NCBI GenBank assembly: GCA_036873135.1
Contig: JAPTYO010000008.1
Span: 1,736,001-1,800,000, forward strand
Length of the DNA stretch: 64,000 bases
Source of the DNA: Clarkia xantiana subsp. parviflora
Lineage: Eukaryota > Streptophyta > Magnoliopsida > Myrtales > Onagraceae
Reading direction: 5' to 3'
Position 1 is the stretch's first letter; each line of letters opens with the position of its first letter. Positions 46,946-57,535 of the stretch are shown piece after piece. Position numbers and translations under genes: made by a program. The notes beneath the pieces are model-generated. The model saw only the letters and a program-made list of their open reading frames with translations. It was not told where the DNA came from and searched no databases.

Positions 46946-49670
46946 ATGTCTGGTAAGATTCTTCTCCTTATTGTTCCTTTCCTTTTCATCTTCGATTTTC
47001 CTAGGTTTCAATTTTCCCCTTCCTCCTTCCTCGACGATTTTCAGCCGAGGGACCTGCTACTGCTGGACCACCCTTCGTCTTCAAGTACTTGAAGAACTCC
47101 CTCGCGCCTATTAATTATGAGAGGGCTTGTAACGAGTGTGGCATATTTGAATCTTCCTTTGGGGCTCGTTATCCCTACGAGGAGTCCCAGTTCAATTCTC
47201 GCAATACCCAAGTTACGCTCCCCAAAGGAGACGAAGTGTTTATCTCTCCGGGGCAAATTCGTGCGGGGATTCGACTCCCCTTTTGTCCAAGCTGGGTAGA
47301 GTTGTGCAATCACTACAAAACCTACCCCACGACCTTCTCCCCCCATGCGATTCGTACGTGGATTGCCTTCCAGGTGTGGTGCGACATCAATGCAGAAGAT
47401 TGGAGTTATAGCCTGGAGCTTTGGCGGGTCCTCTATAAGATGACTTGCAACAAGGATGGGATCTGCTCCTTTTCTCCCCGTCAACCTGAGGGGACCGACG
47501 AGCAGTACAAGGAGATGGGTTGGGACAGGAGGGTGTCCTGGAAGATCTGCAAGGAGCGGGCCATCATCTCCGACAAAGGGAACGATAATGCCAATTGGAA
47601 GGAGCAATATTTCTTTATCCAGCCTGGTCCCATTGAGTGGCCGAGGACCATCGTGGAGGCTGATCCTCCCGTGTCTTTCCGTTCGTGGTCAGAACAGACT
47701 CGGAGAGCCTTGATGCTTATCCAGGCTCGTCGCTGGGAGGAGGGTTACCAGCCCTTCGAGGCCACCTCTGTCACTGACCAACAGCGGGTCAAGATTGGGA
47801 TTATGCTGATCGATCCCATGGCTGGGGGAAAAGTTCGTGACGGTGTTTCCAATGTAATTCTCTGGGTAATCTTCTAATTGTTTCTTTTTTACTGCTTACA
47901 GCCCCTCGAGCATCGCTGACCGTCCGTCTGTTTCAGGAGGATACCGATGCCTCCCACTCACTGAAGCGCAAGAAGAAGCCTTCCCACCGAAAGACTTCTG
48001 CCACTTCGGGGCCGTCCCAGAAGAAGGCAAAGACCTCTGAGGCCCCCACCTCCGAGGGGCGGACTAATGTGGATGTTGTTCGGTCCGCCTTCAACGTCCG
48101 CTCCGAAAAGGAAGGTAAGGAAGTCTTTCGTGCTATTAAAAGATATAGGGAGTTAGTACCTCGGGATCTTCAAGCCTCCGATATGGAAGGACGAATTAGG
48201 GATGTCGGGAATATCCTTCGAGGGGAAACTCCACATGTTCTCGAGGCGGGCTATTATGACTTTTTCGGCAGAGAAAGATTTATGGAGCGTTGTTTAATCT
48301 GGCACACTGATATCAAATTAATCCCTCGACTTATTCGCCCCGCTGCAGGTCCTGCGGACGTCGCCCCTGCTGCAGCTGGCTCGGACTCTGCGCCTGCGGC
48401 GGAGCCGGTGGTGGAGGATGCCCCGACGGAAGACCGGGGCGAATTCGGTCGGGTGACCAGCTTGGAGGACTCCCCTTCCGGTGATCGAGCTGAGGAGGAA
48501 GGCCTCCTCCTCCGAGGGGAATCAAGGTTGACTTCCGTGAAGTCATCCGGTGGGAAGGCATCTCCACTTCCTACCACGCCGCCATCATCTTCTGCTCTAC
48601 CATCCTCGCCAGTTAGGGGTGTGACCCCCGAAGCTCGAGTGAGTGAGGAAGCTGAGGAGCCTCGCCTGGTAGTACCTCCACTCCCCTTGGACGAGGACTA
48701 CTATCGGGCCTTCTCTTCGGACCAGGGCTCCGAGCCTTGGAGACCGGTGGAGTCCCTTCAGGGAATCCCTCTGCATCGGGGGTGCCAGGAGAAGAACCTG
48801 GCCTTGCATTTGGTGTCGGGCTCGGTCCCGCCCTCTTTGAGGCGTCCCCTTTCTCTGGAAGGGGAAGACATCGATGCTGACATCCGGCAGATGGCTATCC
48901 GTCGGGTAGAGGTAAGCGAATCTTTCTTTTGTTCATCTGGGGGCGTTCCGATTTTTGAGTACTAAGCTACATTTTCTTTTCAGGAAATCGCGGACCAGGA
49001 TCGTTGCTTCGGCTACATCCTGTCTTTGCGGGCGGCGTTGGAGCGAGAGCGGGCCAACTCCAACCTCGAGAGCTTGACCAAGCTCCAGGAGGACCTAGCT
49101 GCCTCCGAGTCGTCAAGGCTCCGAGCGGAGGAGGGCGAAAGGCGGGCTGAGGAGCTCCGAGCCAAGCTCACTCAAGAGGCTCAATCCCAACAGCGGCAGA
49201 TTCTAAGTCTTGAGAGCTCGCTCAAGCGGGAGCAGCAGGCGGCCATGGCGGATCGGGGCCAGTTTGCTTTCGAGAAGGCGGCGTTGCAGGAGACTGCGGA
49301 ACGGCTGAAGCTCGAGAAGCAGAGGGCCGTCGCGGGGCTAGAAGAGGCGAGGGCGGAGCTAGAAGAGGCGAGGGCGGATCACTCCGCCCAATTAACAAAC
49401 GCGAAGGTCCAAGGTCGCGAGGAGTACCGAAGCTCGGAGGACTTTAAGGAGGATGCGGCGAAGCATTGTCAAGAAGACCTACAGAACGCCATCCTCGATA
49501 TTGTTGAAGAGCTCAATGAGACTTATGGGGACTCCATCGACTTGAGAAAGTCCAAGACTCTCGGCCCAGCCGCAGAAGCGTATTTCAACCTTCCTTCCGA
49601 AAGCTCCTCCGAAGACGCCGATGAGTCTGCCCTCCCAAAGCCTTCCGAAGATTCAGCCCCTGGTGTTTAA
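46946..49670 (+). CDS. Antisense gene of the Tat element, four exons, 825 residues
   Basis: Exons by GT-AG and frame: 46946-46952, 47045-47853, 47937-48911, 48984-49670. They join without a stop and end at TAA. The first exon supplies M, S and one base. Residues about 10-250 resemble the Pfam family for 'putative gypsy type transposon' proteins (Transposase_28), with GQIRAGIRLPFCPSWVELC and the tryptophan-rich IRTWIAFQVWCDI. A basic stretch, KRKKKPSHRK (about residue 280), could be a nuclear signal. The middle is low-complexity, acidic and proline-rich. Residues about 600-760 are heptad-rich, Glu/Arg/Ala, a likely coiled coil. Extra ORFs between pol and the 3' LTR, often antisense, are known in Tat elements; their role is unknown. 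The gene converges with gag-pol. Exon 1, being tiny, is the least certain part. Confidence 0.8.
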
Positions 49671-49792
49671 AATCTTAAGTCCTTGTACTTCTTTTTATTA
49701 TCCTTTTTGTACCGAACCTTTTGGGCCCTCGAGCCTTCTAAGAATGTTTTCTTTTTCGGTTATGCTCCCCGTAACTCTTCTATCGGATCCTA

Positions 49793-50512
49793 AGGCTTTC
49801 GGTTGTCCTACGACGCTTTAAAAGCGAACCTTAAAGGCTTAAGGACATTTCGGTCGTCCAATGACGCTTTTTAATCGAACCTTAATAATTTAAGGATTTT
49901 TCGGACGTCCAATGATGCTTTTTAATCGGACCTTAATAACTTAAGGATTTTTCGGACGTCCAATGACGCTTTTTAATCGGACCTTAATAACTTAAGGATT
50001 TTTCGGACGTCCAATGACGCTTTTTAATCGGACCTTAATAACTTAAGGATTTTTCGGACGTCCAATGACGCTTTTTAATCGAACCTTAATAACTTAAGGA
50101 TTTTTCGGACGTCCAATGACGCTTTTTAATCGGACCTTAATAACTTAAGGATTTTTCGGACGTCCAATGACGCTTTTTAATCGGACCTTAATAACTTAAG
50201 GATTTTTCGGACGTCCAATGACGCTTTTTAATCGGACCTTAATAACTTAAGGATTTTTCGGACGTCCAATGACGCTTTTTAATCGAACCTTAATAACTTA
50301 AGGATTTCTCGGACGTCCAATGACGCTTTTTAATCGAACCTTAATAACTTAAGGATTTCTCGGACGTCCAATGACGCTTTTTAATCGGACCTTAATAACT
50401 TTAAGGATTTTTCGGACGTCCAATGACGCTTTTTAATCGGACCTTAATAACTTAAGGATTTTTCGGACGTCCAATGACGCTTTTTAATCGGACCTTAATA
50501 ACTTAAGGATAA
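49793..50512. repeat. 51-bp tandem array between convergent genes
   Basis: About 14 copies of a 51-bp unit (ggatttttcggacgtccaat, then gacgctttttaatcggacc, then ttaataacttaa). The first one or two copies are diverged; the others differ at a few positions (cggacc/cgaacc, ttttcgg/tttctcgg, and one extra t near 50401). Each unit contains ccttaataacttaagg, a palindrome with 6-bp arms, and ggacgtcc. Tandem arrays in this 3' region are known in Tat-lineage elements. Confidence 0.95.
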
Positions 50513-50626
50513 CTTAGGAACACTTTGATCAGAAGTAACCTCTTTATTGATTGATGTCTTTAACATGATATGCACCACTCAGGGCGACTTGATTACATCG
50601 TTGCGCCTCTACGGACGACTTATTTG

Positions 50627-53600
50627 TCAAACATGACATTTCTTCAGATGTTCGCCACTAAAGGTGTTTCGTAATACTTTGCCGTCGAGGTCTTCTAACT
50701 TGTAAGCATTTGAGGCCGGCATGCCTACGATCTTGTAAGGCCCTTCCCATTTCGGAGACAGCTTGTTGATCCGATCCTGGAGAGCGAACTCATTCCGACG
50801 TAGGACCAGCTCCCCCGCATAGAACTGTCGCGACCTGACCTTCCGGTTATAGTACCTCGCCGTCGCCAGACGCATCCGAGCTTGCGTTATGTCGGCCTCT
50901 AGCCGTTTTTCCTCTAACAAGGATAACTCCAGGCGCCTGGTTTCGTCATTCGTTAAAGGTCCTATCTTGGCTTTTCCTGGACTCGTCGAGGGCTCATAGC
51001 TTCTGGTTCGATGGGACGCCACAGCGATTTCCACAGGAGCGACCGCCTCCGTCCCATAAACAAGTGCAAACGGGGTTTCACCTGTTGACCGCTTGGGTGT
51101 CGTTCGGACCGCCCATAACACGTTCTCCAGCTCATCTAGCCATTTTCCGTCCAAAGCGTAGACCCTCTTCTTCAAGCCCTCCATCACGATTTTGTTGGCA
51201 GCCTCCACCTGCCCGTTGGTCTGGGCGTGACGAACGGATGCCGTCCGATGCTCGATATTGAACTCGTCCAGGAATCTCTCCAACTGGGCCCCATTAAATG
51301 GAGGACCGTTGTCACTGATGATCACCTTTGGCACCCCATATCTTGACAAGATTCGGGTCTGGAGGAACTTAATGATATGTCCCGCTGTTGTCTTGGCTAA
51401 GGGCTTAGCCTCGATCCACTTCGAGAAGTAATCAATTGCAACCAGCAGATGTGTGCACTGGCTCTTTGCTTTCGGAAGGGGTCCCACCAGGTCAATGCCC
51501 CACTGTGCGAAGGGCCAAGCACTCCCAATGGGCGTCAGATTAGCAGCGGGGGCTGTGATATTCGAGGCGTATCTCTGACACGCGTCACAGGATCGAACAA
51601 GCGCTGTTGCCTCCTTATTCATCGTAGGCCAATAATATCCCAAGTTCAACGCCTTTCTCAGGATGGATCGAGCGCCCTCGTGACAGGCTGCGACTCCTTC
51701 ATGTAGTTCTCTCAGAATTCGGGTCGTGTCAGGTTCTGCTACGCATTTCAAGAAAGGTGTCGAGAGTAAACCCTTCTTGTACAACTGGTTATCCACCATC
51801 GCGTAGTTAATTGACATTCGTCGCAGTCGTTCTGCTGCCACTTTGTCTTCAGGCAGTGCCCCCGTGGTTAGGTACACAATTATCGGGGTCATCCACGTGG
51901 GCTTCTCTTCTGACCCTGTCCCGATAGTGCATACTTCCGATGGATCGGTCGTCGATAGAATCACCTTCTCCAAGAAGTGTACCCTCCGAGTCTCCTCCAA
52001 AGGTGCCCCCAAGGCAAACTTGCTCAAGGCATCGGCCTCCACATTCTTTTCTCTTGGGATCGCCTCTATATCGAAACTTTTGAAGCTTTCCTTTAATGTT
52101 TGAGCCTCCTGAAGATATTTCTTCATGATTGGATTCTTTGCTCCATACTGTCCCCGAATCTGATTTACAATCAGGCTTGCATCACACTTCACTCTCAGAT
52201 GCTCGATTCCAGTACCCCTGGCGATTTTCAGTCCTGTTATAAGAGCTTCATACTCTGCCTCGTTATTGGTGGCTTTAAATGTCAGGGCCAATGCATATCG
52301 AAGCGGCTCCGCCCCACCTGGTGGAATCAATACGAATCCTGCACCCGATCCGTCTGAGCTTGAGGAGCCATCTGTGTACAACTCCCAGGTGTTCTTCTTA
52401 TTTGGCTGTTCCAACTGTCTTTCCATCGGGACCTCGTCAGTCTTCCCGGTGGTTGCCCCCTCTACTGTTTCCGTTACTTCAGGATCGGGAATAGTAGATT
52501 CAACTATAAAGTCAGCCAATGCCTGCCCTTTGATAGCTGTTCTCGGAGCGAAATGAATTCGAAACTCGCTAAGTTCCACGGCCCACTTTACTAATCTCCC
52601 CGACGCGTCGGGTCGGTTCAAGAAGTGTTTCAATGGCTGATCAGTCAACACCGTAATTTCATGCGCATGGAAGTAGGGCCGTAACTTTCGAGCAGTAATA
52701 ATCAACGCAAAGAGATACTTCTCAATCGGAGGATAATTCATTTCACTCTTGGCAAACGCCTTGCTTACATAATAGACAGGAATCTGATTGCCTTTGACAG
52801 CTTTAACTAGAACAGAGCTTATTGCAAATGCAGAAATGGCCAAATAAAGATAGAGCGGCTCGCCTGGAGTTGGCTTCGCCAGTGGCGGGAGGTCGCGGAG
52901 GTGCTGTTTGAGCGTTTGGAACGCCTTCTCACATTCGGTAGTCCATTCGAACTGTCGGTTGGCCCTTAACACCTTGAAAAATGGCATCGATCGGTCACTG
53001 GCCTTGGATAAGAAGCGATTTATGGAAGCCAGTCGACCGTTCAACACTTGCACCTCCCTATGGTTGGTCGGAGACTGCATCTCTTCTATCGCCCTCAGCT
53101 TCTCGGGATTCACCTCGATCCCCCTCTGGCTCACCATGAAGCCTAAGAACTTCCCGGAATGGACTCCGAAAGCGCATTTAGCTGGATTCAGTCGGACCTG
53201 GTGGAGCTTCATCCTCTCGAAGGCCATAGCCAAATTACCGACATGGTCCGATGCTTGTCGGGATTTCACCAACATGTCATCTACGTAAGCTTCCATGGTA
53301 TTTCCGATCATGTCCCCGAACAGCTTGTTCACCATTCTCTGATAGGTTGCCCCCGCATTTACCAGGCCAAAAGGCATGACATCGTACTGGAAGACTTCGC
53401 TGTCAGCGTAAAAGGCGGTGTGTTGGGCATCCTTCTCCGCCATTTTTATCTGATTATAACCAGAATAAGCATCCATAAAGCTCAGCAGCTCATGTCCCGA
53501 TGTAGCATCCACTAGTTGATCGATCCGCGGGAGCGGATAACAGTCCTTCGGACAAGCCTTGTTCAGGTCGCGGAAGTCGACACACATCCGCCATCTCCCG

Positions 53601-56185
53601 TTGCTCTTCCTTACCAGCACTGGGTTGGCTACCCACGTCTGGAATCGGATCTCCCTAATGAATCCAGCGTCGAGCAGCCTGCCGACCTCCTGCTGGATTG
53701 CAATCCTCTTGTCTGCCCCCATCGGACGTCTCTTCTGCGCGATCGGCTTGATCGTAGGGTCGATATTCAGTTCGTGCTCGATTACGTCCCGGCTGATTCC
53801 TGGCATATCACTCGGGGACCAGGCAAACAGCTCCTTAAATTCTTGCAAGAGCGCAATCAACTCCTGGGCCCTTTCGTCGGATAAGGCAGATCCGATTTTT
53901 ACCTTCCTCTCGGGCCCATCTATCTCGACTTCCTTTAGGTCCTCCATGGGGGCGGGACGCCCAAACTCCTCTCGAGGGTCAGTGTCTGTCTGGAGCACTG
54001 ACATAGCCTCCTTCCTTGATCTCCTGGTGGCGTTGACATAGCACCGTCTCGACGCCACCTGGTCGCCTTTCACCTCGCCTACCCCATTCTCAGTTGGGAA
54101 CTTCAGTTTTTGGTGGACCGTCGAGGCTACCGCCATCAGAGGGTTAATGGTGGTTCTTCCAATGATTGCATTGTACGTTCCTGTGGATTCGACCACCACG
54201 AACTCCACATCTCGCTTCTCCATTTTCCAGCCACTGCCGAACCACACGGGCAGTGTGATAACCCCCAACGGATAAGAGGTTGTGCCACAAAATCCTACCA
54301 TCGGGAAGGTAACCTCCCGCAAATCTTTCTTCTTCTTTCCCATCTGTTCCAGGGCGTCGGAGAAGAGGATGTCGGAGGAGCTTCCTCCATCAATGAGGAT
54401 CCTCTTCACTTCAAATCCTCCTACATCCAGTGTTACTACTAGGGCATCCTCGTGGGGGGTCTCTACTCCCTCCAGATCCTTCGCCGAGAAGGTGATCTCC
54501 ATTTCTTCCTTCGGGGTCCACGACCGCGATCTCTTCCCCAAAACCACTGCGACTGGTACTTGGTTGGCATAACGTTCCCGAGAGGATGATGTGTCTCCTC
54601 CTGCAGCGAACCCTCCGTGGATCACATTAATAATTCTCTTCTGTCGGGACCCGGAAGGGCCCTCCGAAGGTTCTACGTCGGACCTTCTCTTCCTGGGGGA
54701 CCTCGATCGAGATTTGGACCTCGACCGAGATCGTGAGCGGGGCTTGCAGCGTGAGTCCCCCACGAACTCCTTCAACTTACCCCTCTGGATAAGCTTCTCT
54801 ATTTCCTTCTTCAGTTCTCGACATTGGTCAGTGTCGTGACCGGAGGCCCGATGAAACCGGCAGTAACGGTCGGTGCGGGAGCCCAATTTTTCTCCTTCCT
54901 TCTTCTTGGGGAAACGGGCGAGGCCTTGCTTCTCCATCACTGCTAAGACCTCCTTTAAAGGTCTGTTGAGAGGGGTAAACTCTTCCTTCTGACTGTCCCT
55001 CCTGTTCGGACGCTTATCCTCCCTCCGATCGGAACGTCCTCGACTCCGACTACCCTCGGAGTTATCCTTCTTGTGCCGGTTGTCCAATGGTTTGAACAAG
55101 TGTTTTCCTTCGTGCCCCTTGGGAGGAGCCAGTTCTCCGGCGGCAATCTTCGACTCCTGGACGTCGATTTGCTGTTTCACCCTTGCCTGGAGCGCCTCCA
55201 TGTTCCAGACATTCTTGGCCGCGATGCTGTGCAGTAAGTCGGAACCGTAAGGGGGTTTAAGGTTTTTCAGGAAGGTACGGATGGCCTCGCCCTCCGATAT
55301 CTCCTCATCCAGCTCAGTCATGCCAGCCGTGTAACGCTGATAGTATTGAGCCAGCGACTCGTCAGGCCTCTGGACCACCTCGTGCAGGGTCCGAACGCTC
55401 TTCAGAAGCCGTCGGCGTCCTTGATACTGGGCAATGAATCGCTGGTGCATATCCTTCCAGCAGGTGATACATCCAGTGGGCAGACTGTAGAACCATGTCA
55501 TCGCCTTCTCCCCGAGGGTGCTTGGGAACAGAGCGCAGATAACATCCTCATCTGGGGTCCTGCCCATGCATGCTGTCAAGTGCTTTTGTACGTGGCGAAC
55601 CGGGTCCGCGTCCCCGTCGTACTCGTCTATCTTCGGGATACCCAGACCTGGAGGGGCCAGGGTACGAATCAGCCTGGGCACGAAGGGATGGGTTTCCTGA
55701 CTTCCCAGCTCCGACATCATGGGCTTCTGGTCTCCCATGCAGATACCCACAATTCTCACCACCTGGTCGGCAGTGAGGGGACCATTCAGGGGAATGGTCC
55801 TTTGTTGCACTGGCCCCGGTCCATCGACCACAAAATTCTCCGCCGGTGCTGGATTGGGGGGAATAGGCTGTTCCCTTAATGGAGGAGGTGGAGGCAAGTT
55901 GTCGTCCCCCTGCCTTCTGGGATTGTCTCGCCGTGGAGGGAGCGGCGGTAGATCAGCCTGCCTTCTAGCAGCTTCTCTTCGGTCTAGGAGGGCCTCCATG
56001 GCCTCCATGAATAGGGGCATGGCCTCTGCCACTACCCTGGCCAGCTCCGGATTCGGGGAAGGTGCTTCATTTCGGCGAGTGCTGTCACCCTCATCTCTCA
56101 GATCCTGATGCTGGGCAGCATCCTCAGGAGGATTGCTGGCGGCCGGCACCTGCTTGCCTGAACGCTGCGGTCTGTTGCCAGCCAT
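50627..56185 (-). CDS. Tat-type gag-pol polyprotein, intact
   Basis: An uninterrupted 1852-residue frame that starts 69 bp after the 5' LTR. Approximate domains: gag core near 225-300 (MTWFYSLPTGCI), basic Arg/Ser-rich stretches, and an atypical zinc knuckle near 440 (CRFHRASGHDTDQC, CX2HX4HX4C). Then protease near 600 (LIDGGSSSDIL, with DGGS for the usual DTGS), RT at about 830-1010 (FRDLNKACPKD, YVDDM), RNase H at about 1100-1220 (TDQPLKHFLNR) and a second archaeal-type RNase H at about 1268-1390 (YTDGSSSSDGSG, NNEAEYEALI). The integrase lies at about 1500-1750, with a zinc-binding CDACQ, the first catalytic Asp in GIDLVGPLP, DNGPPF and the Glu in GQVEAANK. All catalytic motifs appear present. 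The usual product is a polyprotein cleaved by its own protease. Confidence 0.96.
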   Translation of the reverse strand: MAGNRPQRSGKQVPAASNPPEDAAQHQDLRDEGDSTRRNEAPSPNPELARVVAEAMPLFMEAMEALLDRREAARRQADLPPLPPRRDNPRRQGDDNLPPPPPLREQPIPPNPAPAENFVVDGPGPVQQRTIPLNGPLTADQVVRIVGICMGDQKPMMSELGSQETHPFVPRLIRTLAPPGLGIPKIDEYDGDADPVRHVQKHLTACMGRTPDEDVICALFPSTLGEKAMTWFYSLPTGCITCWKDMHQRFIAQYQGRRRLLKSVRTLHEVVQRPDESLAQYYQRYTAGMTELDEEISEGEAIRTFLKNLKPPYGSDLLHSIAAKNVWNMEALQARVKQQIDVQESKIAAGELAPPKGHEGKHLFKPLDNRHKKDNSEGSRSRGRSDRREDKRPNRRDSQKEEFTPLNRPLKEVLAVMEKQGLARFPKKKEGEKLGSRTDRYCRFHRASGHDTDQCRELKKEIEKLIQRGKLKEFVGDSRCKPRSRSRSRSKSRSRSPRKRRSDVEPSEGPSGSRQKRIINVIHGGFAAGGDTSSSRERYANQVPVAVVLGKRSRSWTPKEEMEITFSAKDLEGVETPHEDALVVTLDVGGFEVKRILIDGGSSSDILFSDALEQMGKKKKDLREVTFPMVGFCGTTSYPLGVITLPVWFGSGWKMEKRDVEFVVVESTGTYNAIIGRTTINPLMAVASTVHQKLKFPTENGVGEVKGDQVASRRCYVNATRRSRKEAMSVLQTDTDPREEFGRPAPMEDLKEVEIDGPERKVKIGSALSDERAQELIALLQEFKELFAWSPSDMPGISRDVIEHELNIDPTIKPIAQKRRPMGADKRIAIQQEVGRLLDAGFIREIRFQTWVANPVLVRKSNGRWRMCVDFRDLNKACPKDCYPLPRIDQLVDATSGHELLSFMDAYSGYNQIKMAEKDAQHTAFYADSEVFQYDVMPFGLVNAGATYQRMVNKLFGDMIGNTMEAYVDDMLVKSRQASDHVGNLAMAFERMKLHQVRLNPAKCAFGVHSGKFLGFMVSQRGIEVNPEKLRAIEEMQSPTNHREVQVLNGRLASINRFLSKASDRSMPFFKVLRANRQFEWTTECEKAFQTLKQHLRDLPPLAKPTPGEPLYLYLAISAFAISSVLVKAVKGNQIPVYYVSKAFAKSEMNYPPIEKYLFALIITARKLRPYFHAHEITVLTDQPLKHFLNRPDASGRLVKWAVELSEFRIHFAPRTAIKGQALADFIVESTIPDPEVTETVEGATTGKTDEVPMERQLEQPNKKNTWELYTDGSSSSDGSGAGFVLIPPGGAEPLRYALALTFKATNNEAEYEALITGLKIARGTGIEHLRVKCDASLIVNQIRGQYGAKNPIMKKYLQEAQTLKESFKSFDIEAIPREKNVEADALSKFALGAPLEETRRVHFLEKVILSTTDPSEVCTIGTGSEEKPTWMTPIIVYLTTGALPEDKVAAERLRRMSINYAMVDNQLYKKGLLSTPFLKCVAEPDTTRILRELHEGVAACHEGARSILRKALNLGYYWPTMNKEATALVRSCDACQRYASNITAPAANLTPIGSAWPFAQWGIDLVGPLPKAKSQCTHLLVAIDYFSKWIEAKPLAKTTAGHIIKFLQTRILSRYGVPKVIISDNGPPFNGAQLERFLDEFNIEHRTASVRHAQTNGQVEAANKIVMEGLKKRVYALDGKWLDELENVLWAVRTTPKRSTGETPFALVYGTEAVAPVEIAVASHRTRSYEPSTSPGKAKIGPLTNDETRRLELSLLEEKRLEADITQARMRLATARYYNRKVRSRQFYAGELVLRRNEFALQDRINKLSPKWEGPYKIVGMPASNAYKLEDLDGKVLRNTFSGEHLKKCHV

Positions 56186-56234
56186 GATAAGGAATCAAAG
56201 GAAAGCAAACTTACTTTTTGGCTTTTTGTTGCGT

Positions 56235-56253
56235 TTCCCACAGACGGCGCCAA
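56235..56253 (-). other. Primer-binding site of the Tat element
   Basis: Directly inside the 5' LTR, the minus strand reads ttggcgccgtctgtgggaa. The start tggcgccgt is typical of plant gypsy elements primed by a non-Met tRNA, probably tRNA-Asp; the tRNA assignment is from memory. Confidence 0.65.
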
Positions 56254-56900
56254 TGTTGGATCACGGCGGGAACTCCGGTTACGGTGACGGATTCCTTAGC
56301 TCCTCGTAATCCTGCAGAAGGGGATAGAGGGCAGTGGCCCAGAATCCCTCTCCGATGCTTAACGTAAGTATGGCGATCAACAGAATAGGCAAGCAATGTG
56401 AGTGTGTGTAAAACGTAACCCTAATCTGGAATAACTTCCCTCCTTTTATAGGGGGAGGTTATCCCAGTTACCTGATTAGGTGGTTGGATTGTGATCCGCT
56501 ATTCCACGTATCTCGCCATATATTCTGCCCTGTATCTCGTACAGTTATTCGTATCCCGCATATCTCGCCCATTATACCACCACTATAATCGTGGCGAGAT
56601 TTCCGGGATTGTGCTCTTACTGGCGAGTCTCGATCGTTATCGGAGACTCCCAAGTTACATCGTTTGAGGATTCGGTTTCGGGGAGTGGTGTCAACTCCCA
56701 TATCGGGACCGACTACGTCCAGGTCCGATATCTTCGAGGCTCTTCCCTGTCGGAGCCATACTTGCTCGTGGCCATTCAGTATCGGGGCCTCCTTCCGTCG
56801 GAGCCCTTAGCCTTCCAGCAGCCCAGCTCCTAGCCCATTAGGCCTAGTCGCCGTTTAGCCAATCGTTAAGGGGCCTAACGGCCTTCGCCAGGGCCCATCA
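56254..56900 (-). repeat. Right (5') LTR of the Tat element
   Basis: 647 bp, identical to the left LTR. It carries the element's promoter on the minus strand. Outside it lies the duplicated cgcta. Confidence 0.97.
56444..56450 (-). promoter_or_regulatory. TATA box in the Tat 5' LTR
   Basis: The minus strand reads tataaaaggaggg here. It would place transcription start near 56415, giving a U3 of about 480 bp and R-U5 of about 160 bp. Confidence 0.6.
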
Positions 56901-56905
56901 CGCTA

Positions 56906-57527
56906 CAAAACATACCATACATTACGATCTACTTTTACATTATTTAATTCACATTACATAAAATATCACATTTTAAGCAATTTTATAAATATCTACCTCA
57001 AATGTGCAAAATAACAGAATAATATAATAATAATAATAAATGAAAAGAAAAAGGATAAGAAAAAGCAAATTTATGACGCGACCTCTAAAGTAAATTAAAG
57101 TCAAGTATGTATGTATAGGAGATAGACACGAGTACCAATAAGTGGAATAAAATAATAATTCCATATGACTCATGGCTGAAAACCTTCCAAGTAGTTAATT
57201 TCTTTGCTTTACGTCGTCAAAGAAAGGACGAACAGAATCCAAAAGCTGTAAGCCACAGCTCCAATCAACTAATATCTCACAACTGTTGCAAGATTCTTCC
57301 AGTTCCACCATTATATATATATATATATATAATAATAATATATATTAATCACCTTTCGTTGACAGTAATATATATGGGAATGAATAATTCAATAATATGA
57401 GTAATTATAATAGTCTTAATTAAAACTTTTTTCCGATATAGTTATGCCCACTACAAGGGAATCAGAGATCATCCATACACAGTATACGGGTGACGGTTTT
57501 TGTCGCCGACATTCGATAGTTATAGTG
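56906..57527. other. Rest of MITE copy 4 and intergenic DNA
   Basis: The first 80-90 bp continue the family A MITE interrupted by the Tat element. The remainder is AT-rich with a TA microsatellite (57311-57329). No gene seen. Confidence 0.5.
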
Positions 57528-57535
57528 TATGCATG

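Larger units (their letters stand above)
45757..56900 (-). mobile_element. Complete Ty3/gypsy Tat-type LTR retrotransposon
   Basis: An 11,144-bp element on the minus strand. The two 647-bp LTRs begin tgttgg and end cccatca, and show no difference in a base-by-base reading. The target duplication cgcta flanks them (45752-45756 and 56901-56905). From its 5' end: LTR, primer-binding site, single-frame gag-pol (AP, RT, RNase H, extra RNase H, INT), tandem 51-bp array, an antisense spliced gene, polypurine tract, LTR. INT after RT identifies Ty3/gypsy. The extra RNase H and the antisense ORF point to the Tat lineage. Identical LTRs and an open pol frame indicate very recent insertion. Confidence 0.97.

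Noticed and set aside
47041..47607. 188-codon minus-strand frame inside the Tat element
   Set aside because: Shadow of exon 2 of the antisense gene. The plus-strand reading has splice sites and domain similarity.
49793..50512. 51-bp repeats considered as a CRISPR array or a protein repeat domain
   Set aside because: No unique spacers, and the units are not translated by either flanking gene; they lie after both stop codons.
53516..54041. Long plus-strand frames across the gag-pol region (also 55346-56108)
   Set aside because: They lie opposite clear RT, protease and gag motifs. They result from codon bias and are not genes.
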